Positions 37,261 through 45,652 of a DNA stretch of 64,000 bases are shown here, piece by piece. Source of the DNA: Rhodocyclaceae bacterium (GTDB lineage: Bacteria; Pseudomonadota; Gammaproteobacteria; Burkholderiales; Rhodocyclaceae); the NCBI GenBank assembly GCA_016791105.1, contig JAEUNM010000085.1, positions 62,001 through 126,000 of the forward strand, written 5' to 3'. The notes under the pieces were generated by a model. That model saw only the letters and a program-made list of their open reading frames with translations, searched no databases and was not told the origin of the DNA. The stretch's first letter is position 1. Each line of letters opens with the position of its first letter. The translations under genes and the position numbers were made by a program.

Positions 37261-38853
37261 ATGGACAATAGCACCTTACTGCATGATCTCATCACGCACG
37301 CGGCACAGCGTGCGCCTCATCAGCCGGCCCTGACGTGGCGTAGCGAAACCCTGAGCTACGAGGCCCTTTCTAAAGCGGTTGCCGCGTTTGCGGCGGGGGT
37401 GGTCGAACAAGGCGTTGCGCGCGGCGAGCGCATTGCCATTTATCTGGACAAGCGAATTGAAACGGTAGTTGCCGCATTCGGCGCGGCTGCCGCTGGTGCT
37501 GTGTTCGTCCCCCTGAATCCCTTGCTGAAACCCGAGCAAGTTGCCTACATACTTCGCGACTGCAATGTTCGCTTGCTGCTTACCTCGCCGGAGCGCCTCG
37601 ATACGTTGCAGACAGTACTTGCAACCTGCCATGACCTGCGCAAGGTCGTGTGGCTGGGCAGCAAACCCGAAACCAAGACCGGCGACATACCCCTCATTTC
37701 TTGGGAAGCCTTGTTGTCGGGTTCGAATGCCAAGCCGCACCGCTCGATCGATACCGACATGGCGGCAATCTTGTATACGTCTGGGAGCACTGGAAAACCC
37801 AAGGGTGTCGTACTTTCCCACCGCAATATGGTGGCAGGGGCAAAAAGCGTTGCCCAGTACCTTGAAAATTGTGCGGACGATACACTGCTTGCTGCTCTGC
37901 CGCTATCTTTCGACGCCGGATTCAGCCAACTTACGACAGCGTTTCACGCAGGTGCCCGCGTCGTCCTGCTGAACTACTTGATGCCACGCGACGTTCTAAG
38001 CGCGCTGCAAAAGGAAAAAGTGACGGGGCTGACCGCAGTGCCGCCACTCTATATCCAACTGTCGGAGTTGAATTGGCCGGAAGGCATTACCGATCACCTG
38101 CGCTATTTTGCCAATACTGGCGGCCGCATGCCGCGCGAAACTCTGGGCAAACTGCGTGCCGCGTTGCCGCGGACGAAACCATACCTGATGTACGGGCTGA
38201 CGGAAGCATTCCGCTCCACTTACCTCCCGCCGCAGGAAGTGGATCGACGGCCGGACTCGATCGGCAAGGCCATACCGAATGCGGAAATTCTCGTGTTGCG
38301 GGAAGACGGCTCCGAGTGCGCCCCCAATGAGCCAGGCGAACTTGTGCACCGCGGCGCCCTTGTCGGTATGGGCTACTGGAACGACGCGGAAAAAACATCC
38401 GAGCGTTACAAGCCCCTCCCGGGGCGCGAGAGTGGCTTGGTGTTACCGGAAATCGCCGTCTTTTCGGGCGACACCGTGCGGCGCGACGAAGAAGGCTATC
38501 TCTACTTCATCGGCCGCCGTGACGAAATGATCAAAACATCCGGCTATCGCGTCAGCCCGACCGAAATCGAGGAGGTCGTCTATTCGACGCAGCGAGTCGG
38601 GGAAGTCGCCGCCTTCGGCGTACCGCATCCAGCGCTCGGGCAAGCCGTGGTTTTAGTTGTCACGCCTCCCGCCGATAGCAGCCTGGATCCCGCAGATTTG
38701 CTGGCGGACGTGCGTCTGCGTTTGCCGGCTTATATGCTGCCGGCAAAAATTGATGTGCGCCCGGGTCCGTTGCCGCGTAACCCGAACGGCAAGATAGACC
38801 GAAAACTGCTAGCAGGAGAATTCGTGGAACTGTTCGAAAAGGCCGCGTCGTGA
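37261..38853 (+). CDS. Acyl-CoA ligase (AMP-forming), exosortase A system-associated
   Basis: A 530-aa adenylate-forming enzyme with the P-loop (ILYTSGSTGKPKGVVLSH), the YGLTEAFRST motif, and the C-terminal GDTVRRDEEGYLYFIGRRDE and LPRNPNGKIDRK motifs holding the catalytic Lys. It fits the TIGR03098 family of XrtA loci. It would activate a carboxylic acid as an adenylate and load it on CoA or the nearby carrier protein. The ATG at 37261 is chosen over a start nine codons earlier. Its TGA overlaps the GTG of the decarboxylase gene, so the genes are coupled. Confidence 0.92.
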   Translation: MDNSTLLHDLITHAAQRAPHQPALTWRSETLSYEALSKAVAAFAAGVVEQGVARGERIAIYLDKRIETVVAAFGAAAAGAVFVPLNPLLKPEQVAYILRDCNVRLLLTSPERLDTLQTVLATCHDLRKVVWLGSKPETKTGDIPLISWEALLSGSNAKPHRSIDTDMAAILYTSGSTGKPKGVVLSHRNMVAGAKSVAQYLENCADDTLLAALPLSFDAGFSQLTTAFHAGARVVLLNYLMPRDVLSALQKEKVTGLTAVPPLYIQLSELNWPEGITDHLRYFANTGGRMPRETLGKLRAALPRTKPYLMYGLTEAFRSTYLPPQEVDRRPDSIGKAIPNAEILVLREDGSECAPNEPGELVHRGALVGMGYWNDAEKTSERYKPLPGRESGLVLPEIAVFSGDTVRRDEEGYLYFIGRRDEMIKTSGYRVSPTEIEEVVYSTQRVGEVAAFGVPHPALGQAVVLVVTPPADSSLDPADLLADVRLRLPAYMLPAKIDVRPGPLPRNPNGKIDRKLLAGEFVELFEKAAS

Positions 38854-40079
38854 CCCCCCCTATCCACGCACCCATGACGTCATTCGCCGTATGCGGCGAC
38901 GATCTGATGGTGGGCGGTGTAACGCTCGCACAGCTTGCCGTACGCGTTGGACGCACGCCGTTTTACGCCTATGACCGTGCCGCTCTGAGCGCGCGCGTCG
39001 AAGCCTTGCGTACCAGGCTGCCAGCGGCAATATCGCTGCACTATGCGATCAAGGCGAATCCCATGCCCGCGCTCGTATGCCATATGGCGCGCCTCGTCGA
39101 TGGCCTGGACGTCGCATCCGGCCAGGAATTGCGCGTCGCACTCGACGCTGGCATGGACGCCGCAGAGATCAGTTTTGCCGGACCCGCAAAAACGGCAACG
39201 GAGCTTGCCCAGGCTGTCGCCGCCGGCATCCTGCTGAATTGCGAATCGATGCGCGAAATCGAATTGCTCGCGCAAATCGGGCACGAACTCGGCCTGCGAC
39301 CGCGCGTGGCACTGCGTGTGAATCCGGATTTCGAACTCAAGTCATCCGGCATGAAAATGGGCGGCGGCCCGAAGCAATTCGGAATTGACGCTGAATTGAC
39401 TCCACAGGCGCTGGCACGCGTGCGGGAGCTTGACCTCGGCTTTGAGGGGTTTCATATTTTCAGTGGATCGCAAAATCTGCGACCGCAGGCGATCATCGAA
39501 GCACAGCAAAAGGCCTATGCCCTGGCGCACAAACTCGCCGTCGAAAGCGACGTCGATATCTCCGTACTAAACCTCGGCGGCGGTTTGGGCATCCCATATT
39601 TTCCGGGGGAACAGTCCCTTGACCTAGCACCCGTCGGTGAAAATCTCGCGGAATTGGTGGAGCGCGCGCGCCAGGACATGCCGCGCGCTCGGCTCGTCAT
39701 TGAATTGGGGCGTTATCTTGTTGGCGAATCCGGAATATACGTTTGTCGGGTGATTGATCGCAAAGTGTCGCGCGGGCAGGTATTTCTGGTTACCGACGGC
39801 GGATTGCATCATCACCTGTCGGCGTCAGGCAATTTCGGCCAGGTAATCCGCAAGAACTATCCGGCCGCCATCGGTAACCGCATGCAGTCGGATCAGCGCG
39901 AAATTGCTTCCGTCGTCGGGCCATTGTGTACCCCACTCGATCTTCTCGCAGACCGCATGGAATTGCCCTGTGCCCGCGCGGGCGATCTGGTTGTCATCTT
40001 TCAGTCGGGCGCCTACGGTGCCAGCGCCAGCCCGCAGGGCTTTCTTAGCCATCCCGCTGTGGTCGAGGTACTTGTATGA
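38850..40079 (+). CDS. PLP-dependent decarboxylase, exosortase A system-associated
   Basis: A 409-aa fold-type III decarboxylase of the ornithine/diaminopimelate group. The PLP lysine is in HYAIKANPMP, the phosphate-binding Gly-rich loop in LNLGGGLGIPYF, and the C-terminal Cys of the active site in VGPLCTPLDLLA. It matches the TIGR03099 family seen with the acyl-CoA ligase in XrtA loci. It would decarboxylate an amino acid or diamino acid, giving an amine for transfer to the carrier-bound acid or sugar. The start is GTG at 38850, overlapping the ligase stop; an ATG at 38874 is an alternative. It overlaps the next gene by ATGA. Confidence 0.9.
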   Translation: MTPPIHAPMTSFAVCGDDLMVGGVTLAQLAVRVGRTPFYAYDRAALSARVEALRTRLPAAISLHYAIKANPMPALVCHMARLVDGLDVASGQELRVALDAGMDAAEISFAGPAKTATELAQAVAAGILLNCESMREIELLAQIGHELGLRPRVALRVNPDFELKSSGMKMGGGPKQFGIDAELTPQALARVRELDLGFEGFHIFSGSQNLRPQAIIEAQQKAYALAHKLAVESDVDISVLNLGGGLGIPYFPGEQSLDLAPVGENLAELVERARQDMPRARLVIELGRYLVGESGIYVCRVIDRKVSRGQVFLVTDGGLHHHLSASGNFGQVIRKNYPAAIGNRMQSDQREIASVVGPLCTPLDLLADRMELPCARAGDLVVIFQSGAYGASASPQGFLSHPAVVEVLV

Positions 40080-41875
40080 ACGCACCTACGTTTTTGCGCA
40101 AGCCACAACCGGCGGGCTCCTCGACGCGGCGCGGCCTGCTTTCGGGTAGCTACGATACGCACACCCCCGAGATTCTGCACGTTTCGTGCGGGCCAGGTGT
40201 GGAGCGCGCAGAGCGGAATGGCTGGACTGCCCTCAGCCTGGGCCGGCCCTGGTTTCGTAGCACGGAATACACCGAACTGGCGCGCCGCGAAGGCGTTGCG
40301 ATAGCGTGGCTTGCGGCGTTCCAGCGCCACGGGGCGCAGGCCCCGCAGTACGCGGCCGGTGATTTTGCCGTAGTCGTATTCGACGCCTCGAGCAATTGCG
40401 TCTACCTTGCGGTCGATCGCTTCAGCACCCGAACGCTTTGTTACACGCATAGCAATGGCGCCATGCATTTTGCCGACCGCGCCGATGAGGTACCCAATGC
40501 ACCGCGTGAGCTGTCAAGCCAAAGTATTTTCGATTATCTGCACTCTCACGCCATCGCTGGCCCGCAAACGATATTTGCGCACGTATCCCGTCTCCCGCAG
40601 GGAAGTACGCTGGTATTCAGGGACGGACGAGCAAATATCGAAGCCTATTGGCAGCCGAATTTCCACGTTAGCGAGAAGGCTGACTTCGCCAGCCTGCGCG
40701 AACAGTTTCTGGATTTGGTGAAAACCGCTGTTGCGCGCCAGACGGACGGCTCAGACAAAACAGCCTGCTTCTTATCAGGAGGCACTGACAGTTCCACCGT
40801 TTCAGGCATGCTTGGACGGCTGCGGGGTGACCCCGCCGATACCTATTCGATAGGCTTCGATGCTGCAGGTTACGACGAAATGGAGTATGCCCGCATAGCC
40901 GCACGCCATTTTGGCACGCGACATCATGAGTACTACGTCACCCCAGAAGATTTGGTCGCAGGAATTCCGCATGTCGCCGCGAGTTTCGACCAGCCCTTCG
41001 GCAACTCCTCCGTGCTACCGTCCTATTATTGTTGCCGCAAGGCCCACGACGACGGCTTCACGCGCATGTTGGCCGGCGACGGTGGTGACGAACTATTCGG
41101 TGGAAATTCCCGCTACGCCTTGCAGCGCCTGCTAGGCTTGTACGACATTTTGCCGGCACCGATGCGAACCGGTCTGATGGAACCTCTGCTGCTCAAGACC
41201 CCCGTGATCGGCAAACTCCCGCTGCTGCGGAAAGCCGCCGGTTATGTGCGCCTGGCACGCATGCCGATGCCGGATCGCCTGCATAGCCATAACTTGCTGC
41301 AGCGCCTCGGGTATTCAGACGTAATGGAGCCGGATTTCCTGGCCTCGATCAATCTGGCCGGACCACTCGAGCATCAGCGCGCGACTTGGTCACGCGCCGG
41401 CAATTGCGGTCTGATCAACGGCATGCTGGCCTACGACTGGAAGTACACCCTTGCGGATAGCGACTTGCCGAAAGTCATGGGCGCGTCGCAACTTGCCGGA
41501 GTAAGCATAGGATTCCCCCTGCTGGATGACGATCTGCTGGACTTTTCCGCGCGCCTGCCGATTCAATACAAATTGAAAGGATTCAAGCTCCGTTGGTTTT
41601 TCAAGGAGGCGCTGCGCGAATTCCTGCCACCGGAAATCATTGTCAAAAAAAAGCATGGCTTCGGATTGCCCTTTGGCGTCTGGATCGGACGCTACGCCCC
41701 GCTAAAGGACCTCGCACTCGAAGCGCTGCAGGGCGTGGCGCGTCGCGGCATCATACGCCCGGCGTTCGTCGCCGATTTGACACACAAGTACCTGCCGGAA
41801 CACCCCGGGTATTACGGCGAAATGGTTTGGATACTGATGATGCTGGAGCATTGGCTGCGCGCGCACGTTGACTGA
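40076..41875 (+). CDS. Asparagine-synthase-like protein lacking the glutaminase cysteine
   Basis: A 599-aa protein. The C-terminal synthetase domain is intact: PP-loop SGGTDSS, GDGGDELFGGNSRY, and KLRWFFKEALREFLPPE with KKKHGFGLPFG. The N-terminal Ntn domain is present in shape (AGDFAVVVFDASSNC, VDRFSTRTLCYTH), but the protein begins MNAPTFLRK instead of MCG, so the Cys2 nucleophile needed to free ammonia from glutamine is absent. It probably uses another amine, perhaps the product of the neighbouring decarboxylase, to make an amide with an adenylated acid. It is the last gene of the coupled ligase-decarboxylase run. No processing site is visible that would expose an internal Cys. Confidence 0.85.
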   Translation: MNAPTFLRKPQPAGSSTRRGLLSGSYDTHTPEILHVSCGPGVERAERNGWTALSLGRPWFRSTEYTELARREGVAIAWLAAFQRHGAQAPQYAAGDFAVVVFDASSNCVYLAVDRFSTRTLCYTHSNGAMHFADRADEVPNAPRELSSQSIFDYLHSHAIAGPQTIFAHVSRLPQGSTLVFRDGRANIEAYWQPNFHVSEKADFASLREQFLDLVKTAVARQTDGSDKTACFLSGGTDSSTVSGMLGRLRGDPADTYSIGFDAAGYDEMEYARIAARHFGTRHHEYYVTPEDLVAGIPHVAASFDQPFGNSSVLPSYYCCRKAHDDGFTRMLAGDGGDELFGGNSRYALQRLLGLYDILPAPMRTGLMEPLLLKTPVIGKLPLLRKAAGYVRLARMPMPDRLHSHNLLQRLGYSDVMEPDFLASINLAGPLEHQRATWSRAGNCGLINGMLAYDWKYTLADSDLPKVMGASQLAGVSIGFPLLDDDLLDFSARLPIQYKLKGFKLRWFFKEALREFLPPEIIVKKKHGFGLPFGVWIGRYAPLKDLALEALQGVARRGIIRPAFVADLTHKYLPEHPGYYGEMVWILMMLEHWLRAHVD

Positions 41876-42153
41876 AATTTTTACCGCACTGCTGTACGCG
41901 TCCACCGTTGGTTTGCCGGCCGCATCACCGGAACTGAATCATTATCCGGGTGCGGTACGAACCGTCCGTGCAAACGCGACGCGCCAACTTGCGCCACACG
42001 GCAATTGCCGGACGCTCAGTTCCGCAATGCTCACGGCACGCCCCCGCAGGTGCGTACCAAGGATGCCTCACTCAGGCACGAATGCCCGCAATGCGGCAAG
42101 CGATTCACATGGGCTGGCGATACAACTGTCGGCCACTTAGACGGAGAAACACC

Positions 42154-42906
42154 ATGCCATCTACTTTGCTGCGTTTGTTTTGTACTACTGCGATAACCGC
42201 CACTGCCCTCGCGGCGCCGGCATTTGGATTTGTCGTTGGTACCAGCGATTGCGGAGAGTTGGGGGATGGTTTCGGCCCGTACGATTTTCGCACCTACGAC
42301 CAAGTATATGTACACCGAGTAGAAAGGGCCCATTTTCCCACGTACGTTGAATTCCTCGAACGCGGGAAAACCAACATCTACCCAGCGGGGGACGTTGATT
42401 TTGTCCTACGTACCTTCCCCACCCACCATCGAGCGTTGCAATCAATGAGCAACGCCGCCTTTAAATTTAAGTCTGACCCGCCCCCAGGATCACATTACAC
42501 GGTTCAATGCTGGTTCGAACGTGCTCTTCGCTTCAAAAGGGATGACGGTACGGTATATATGCTTTACGGGATTTTCATGTTGCGCAAGGGCGCCGTGGAA
42601 AGTGGTGTCAAGTTGCTGGAGAAATCCAAAGAACTGGCACCGGCGGACGCAAATATCTACTACAACCTCGGCCTCTCCTATTTTTCGCTGAAGGACTATG
42701 ACAAAGCACTTGAAAACGCGCACACCGCCTACCGCATGGGCTTCCCCTTGCCAGGATTGCGGGAAAAGCTTATCCGAGCCGGAAAATGGAAGGACGCCCC
42801 TGCGACGGCAGCAAGCAAACCCGCCGACGCAGCGGGTGAGACAGAGCCGTCAACGGCACCGACACCAATAGATGCTCCTGCTGCTGCAGACGATACCAAG
42901 CAGTAA
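42154..42906 (+). CDS. Secreted tetratricopeptide-repeat protein of the exopolysaccharide locus
   Basis: A 250-aa protein with a signal peptide (MPSTLLRLFCTTAITATALA, cleaved near AFG), a middle part with two Cys (SDCGE, VQCWFERAL), and about two to three TPR units (AVESGVKLLEKSKEL, NIYYNLGLSYFSLKDYDKAL). The tail is Ala/Pro/Thr-rich. No family name comes to mind. The ATG at 42154 has GGAG at 8 bases' distance; the frame is open 68 codons further upstream but has no signal peptide there. It is 278 bases after the asparagine-synthase-like gene and may have its own promoter. A 12-bp palindrome CGGCAATTGCCG lies upstream at 41999-42010. Confidence 0.75.
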   Translation: MPSTLLRLFCTTAITATALAAPAFGFVVGTSDCGELGDGFGPYDFRTYDQVYVHRVERAHFPTYVEFLERGKTNIYPAGDVDFVLRTFPTHHRALQSMSNAAFKFKSDPPPGSHYTVQCWFERALRFKRDDGTVYMLYGIFMLRKGAVESGVKLLEKSKELAPADANIYYNLGLSYFSLKDYDKALENAHTAYRMGFPLPGLREKLIRAGKWKDAPATAASKPADAAGETEPSTAPTPIDAPAAADDTKQ

Positions 42907-43164
42907 TTGAAGTACGGGTTCCGCTGCAGGACCGGCCCCGCCTACCAAACCAATGCATCGGAAAGTCGCAGACGGTACCAGTTACGCTGACGCAGCGCAG
43001 GTGTGCCAGTTCGCCGCCATCGATGTTGAAGCACTTGAACGCCAATCCGGAACTGGCTTTGCGGCAACGCAGGGCAACGACACTCGCATGTCCGTATCCG
43101 ACTGGCATCGTTTAGCGACGTGCCGGACGGTATCGCGACGGGGCAAACCTTGTCTCGTCACCAC

Positions 43165-43179
43165 GGGGCGACAAGCCCC
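43165..43179 (+). terminator. Possible terminator between convergent genes
   Basis: GGGGC-GACAA-GCCCC forms a 5-bp stem with a 5-base loop, followed on the plus strand by TTCGCAATTTT. It lies in the 282-base gap between the plus-strand TPR gene and the minus-strand deacetylase gene, where transcription converges. The stem is short and the T-run interrupted, so this is a weak call. I see nothing else in the gap (42907-43188). Confidence 0.35.
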
Positions 43180-43188
43180 TTCGCAATT

Positions 43189-44217
43189 TTAGTGCCCGGC
43201 GGCACTCGCATTGGCCGCGGCAAGTTCGGGGGTGCGCAGCAGATTCGCTGCAAATTGCGCTTGATAGCGCCAGTTGCTCGAGGCCCATGGCGTGTAGCGG
43301 GGTAGCTGATACAGATCAGCACCAGCGCCCACCGAACCAAAAGCCGTCGATACGGCACTTCGATAGCCAGCCTCGCGTGCCATGATCACGTGCTCACGCG
43401 TGTAATCACGCCCGGGTTTGCCGTTCGGATAGGCAAACAGATCAATCGGGTGGCCGAGTATCTGTTCGAGGTCAGCCTTGCCCCCTTCAATCTCGGCCCG
43501 GGCGGCAGCGGGTTCCATACGCGCAAGAATGGGATGGTTGCGCGTATGCCCCCCAATCTGCATGCCGCCAAGTTCCATGGCGCGAACCATCGTGCGTGTC
43601 ATCATCAGGTCATCGGGTAATTTAGCCCCGGCAGCATCGACCAGTCTCACAACGGCATCGCGCCGCTCGTCGAAAGACAAATATTTGACGGCCCCCAGAA
43701 TACGGTCTATTGCGGCTCGCTTCGCTTCCGCGCCAGCGATCGGTAGCGTGCCCAGCCCGAGCCAGGCAGCGTCGATTTCGGATTTGCTGGCGTTGCGCAT
43801 TGCCTCTATCACCTGATCATTGAACATGATGCCACCGTCGAGGAACCCGGAGGCGATGAAGAATGTCGCCGGCACGCCCAGACTACGCAGGATAGGGAGC
43901 GCCACCTCGTGGTTGTCTGCATAACCGTCATCGAAGGTCACTACAGCGGCACGCTCGGGCAGGCTACCTGCCGAGATACGGTCGAGCGCTTCGGACAAAT
44001 GCAAAACGTTGCAACTGTCGCGGAGCATGCGCATGCGCGTCTCGAACAGACGGGCGTCCGGCACATCGGGCAGCAAATCGTCGGTTACCGGCAACACGCG
44101 GTGAAAAATAAGGATAGACACGCGCCCAGCCCCGCCGCGCGGCGACAAAATGCGAAAAATACTGCGCCAGATCAAAGCTGAACTCCACCCAAAAAACAAC
44201 CCATTGCAAAATCCCAT
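43189..44217 (-). CDS. Polysaccharide deacetylase family protein (NodB domain)
   Basis: A 342-aa carbohydrate esterase 4 protein. Motif 1 is TFDDGYADN (catalytic base and metal Asp), motif 2 is GGHTRNHP (metal His pair), and a PNGKPGRDY segment follows. An N-terminal hydrophobic stretch (WSSALIWRSIFRILS) may anchor it, but no cleavable signal is clear. It would remove N-acetyl groups from amino sugars of the polysaccharide or a precursor. It is distinct from the shorter PEP-CTERM-type deacetylase at 60121-60987. It follows the ligase gene at 44282 by 64 bases on the same strand. Confidence 0.88.
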   Translation of the reverse strand: MGFCNGLFFGWSSALIWRSIFRILSPRGGAGRVSILIFHRVLPVTDDLLPDVPDARLFETRMRMLRDSCNVLHLSEALDRISAGSLPERAAVVTFDDGYADNHEVALPILRSLGVPATFFIASGFLDGGIMFNDQVIEAMRNASKSEIDAAWLGLGTLPIAGAEAKRAAIDRILGAVKYLSFDERRDAVVRLVDAAGAKLPDDLMMTRTMVRAMELGGMQIGGHTRNHPILARMEPAAARAEIEGGKADLEQILGHPIDLFAYPNGKPGRDYTREHVIMAREAGYRSAVSTAFGSVGAGADLYQLPRYTPWASSNWRYQAQFAANLLRTPELAAANASAAGH

Positions 44218-44281
44218 CCGTATTTACGCGATGCCTTGTTTGATCAAACACCCGTCTCCGATAAGGCGGCATCGCCTTTAA

Positions 44282-45607
44282 TCAACCGTGCAACGGCAGA
44301 CCTTGATTTGGTCGCGGATGCTCGGCCGCATGATCCATCCCATTTGCCGGTGCAGCCTTTTCCGCACGCAACCTCGCTTCGCGCACCGACGCATCAGTCA
44401 AAGCCACGACGGCCACAAGGTAGAACGGGAGGTCATAATTTACCAGGCCAAGAAACGCGCCCCCGGTTGCAAATGCAAGTAAAGCCACGCGCACCATGCG
44501 CATCAGCATGGGTACCCACGCGAACTGATCATCACCTGAAACCGACTTTTCGACGCGTTTCGACAACCGCCACGCTGAAACGCCCAATCCGATATAAATG
44601 AACAGCCCGACAAATCCGTGCTCGCCGAGCGCCTGAAAATAGATGCTGTGAGGTGCATAGGCAAAATTCCATTCATCGACAGAATAGGCTGCCCAGTTAT
44701 CCCGTGTCCCGACCTCGAAGCCTGCCCCGGTTATGGGGTTATGCAAGGCAAGGTTCCAGAGCATGCGCCATGTCGAAAGGCGTGATTGCGCGGAGTTATC
44801 TTCATGGCCCGCGATCGTTTCCATGCGATTTGTCCAGTTATCGGGCATGAACGCGACCAATAGCGCGAGCAGGATAGACAAACCGACGATCGTCAGGACA
44901 CGTTTGTTGCTATTCCAGCCAAGAAATAATGCCATGGTCAGGAGGGCCAGAAAGGCCCCCCGTGAGTGGCTCCCAAGGATTGCCAGCATGATGCAGCCAA
45001 TCGCCCCCCACAACGCTTTTCTTACCCATGGCCTGGGCGTCTGAGTCGCAAGATAGACCATCAGAGGAAGGATAGTCGAGAGAGCCAGGGCGAGTTCATT
45101 ATTGCCTTCGATGAATCCCCCAGGAGGGCCCCACACGCGCTGTCCGCCCCCGGTCAGGGCGGTAAATATCCCACCCTTCACGCCATAAAAACCAACCGAG
45201 CAAACGATTACCCAGATCAGTTCCTTGATCTGGGTCTCCCCGCGTACCACCATCATGGTCAGAAACAGCATGAATTGGATTTTCATGACCTTTTCCCAAA
45301 TCGGCATGACCACATCCGGTTGTTGGAGCGAAAAGGCCGTAGTCACGCAGGTCCACAATGCAAATACAACCATCAATTTCGCCAGGAAGTTCTTCGGAAA
45401 AGGCTGCCGTTGCTTGCTCGCCACAAAGCCGATAATGGTTGTAATCGCAATCATCAGCGCCCACGGCAGATCGCGTGCGAAGCCATAAGCAAGCTTGTGC
45501 GGACTCATCATGCTGATCCAGGTCCACGCCAGTACGCCAAAATAGGCATTGCCCAACGCGGCCAGGATGACCGGAAGCATGATGGCGGATAAAAAAAGAT
45601 CACGCAT
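44282..45607 (-). CDS. O-antigen ligase/polymerase-like membrane protein, exosortase A type
   Basis: A 441-aa protein with about ten to twelve membrane helices. A large periplasmic loop carries the Wzy_C/WaaL-type motif (HNPITGAGFEVGTRDNW ... YAPHSIYFQALGEHGF) with the expected His. It fits the putative O-glycosylation ligase family of XrtA loci (TIGR03097). It may polymerise repeat units or transfer finished glycan to protein. The ATG at 45607 is used; a GTG four codons earlier is possible. It lies between the deacetylase and adenylation-enzyme genes. Confidence 0.88.
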   Translation of the reverse strand: MRDLFLSAIMLPVILAALGNAYFGVLAWTWISMMSPHKLAYGFARDLPWALMIAITTIIGFVASKQRQPFPKNFLAKLMVVFALWTCVTTAFSLQQPDVVMPIWEKVMKIQFMLFLTMMVVRGETQIKELIWVIVCSVGFYGVKGGIFTALTGGGQRVWGPPGGFIEGNNELALALSTILPLMVYLATQTPRPWVRKALWGAIGCIMLAILGSHSRGAFLALLTMALFLGWNSNKRVLTIVGLSILLALLVAFMPDNWTNRMETIAGHEDNSAQSRLSTWRMLWNLALHNPITGAGFEVGTRDNWAAYSVDEWNFAYAPHSIYFQALGEHGFVGLFIYIGLGVSAWRLSKRVEKSVSGDDQFAWVPMLMRMVRVALLAFATGGAFLGLVNYDLPFYLVAVVALTDASVREARLRAEKAAPANGMDHAAEHPRPNQGLPLHG

Positions 45608-45652
45608 TGATGCACCCACTGCAGCACATATATGTCCTACACAAGAGCCGCT

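Noticed and set aside
42154..42906. The secreted TPR protein as a PEP-CTERM substrate of XrtA
   Set aside because: Its C-terminus is Ala/Pro/Thr-rich and ends DDTKQ, without a PEP motif, membrane helix or basic tail.
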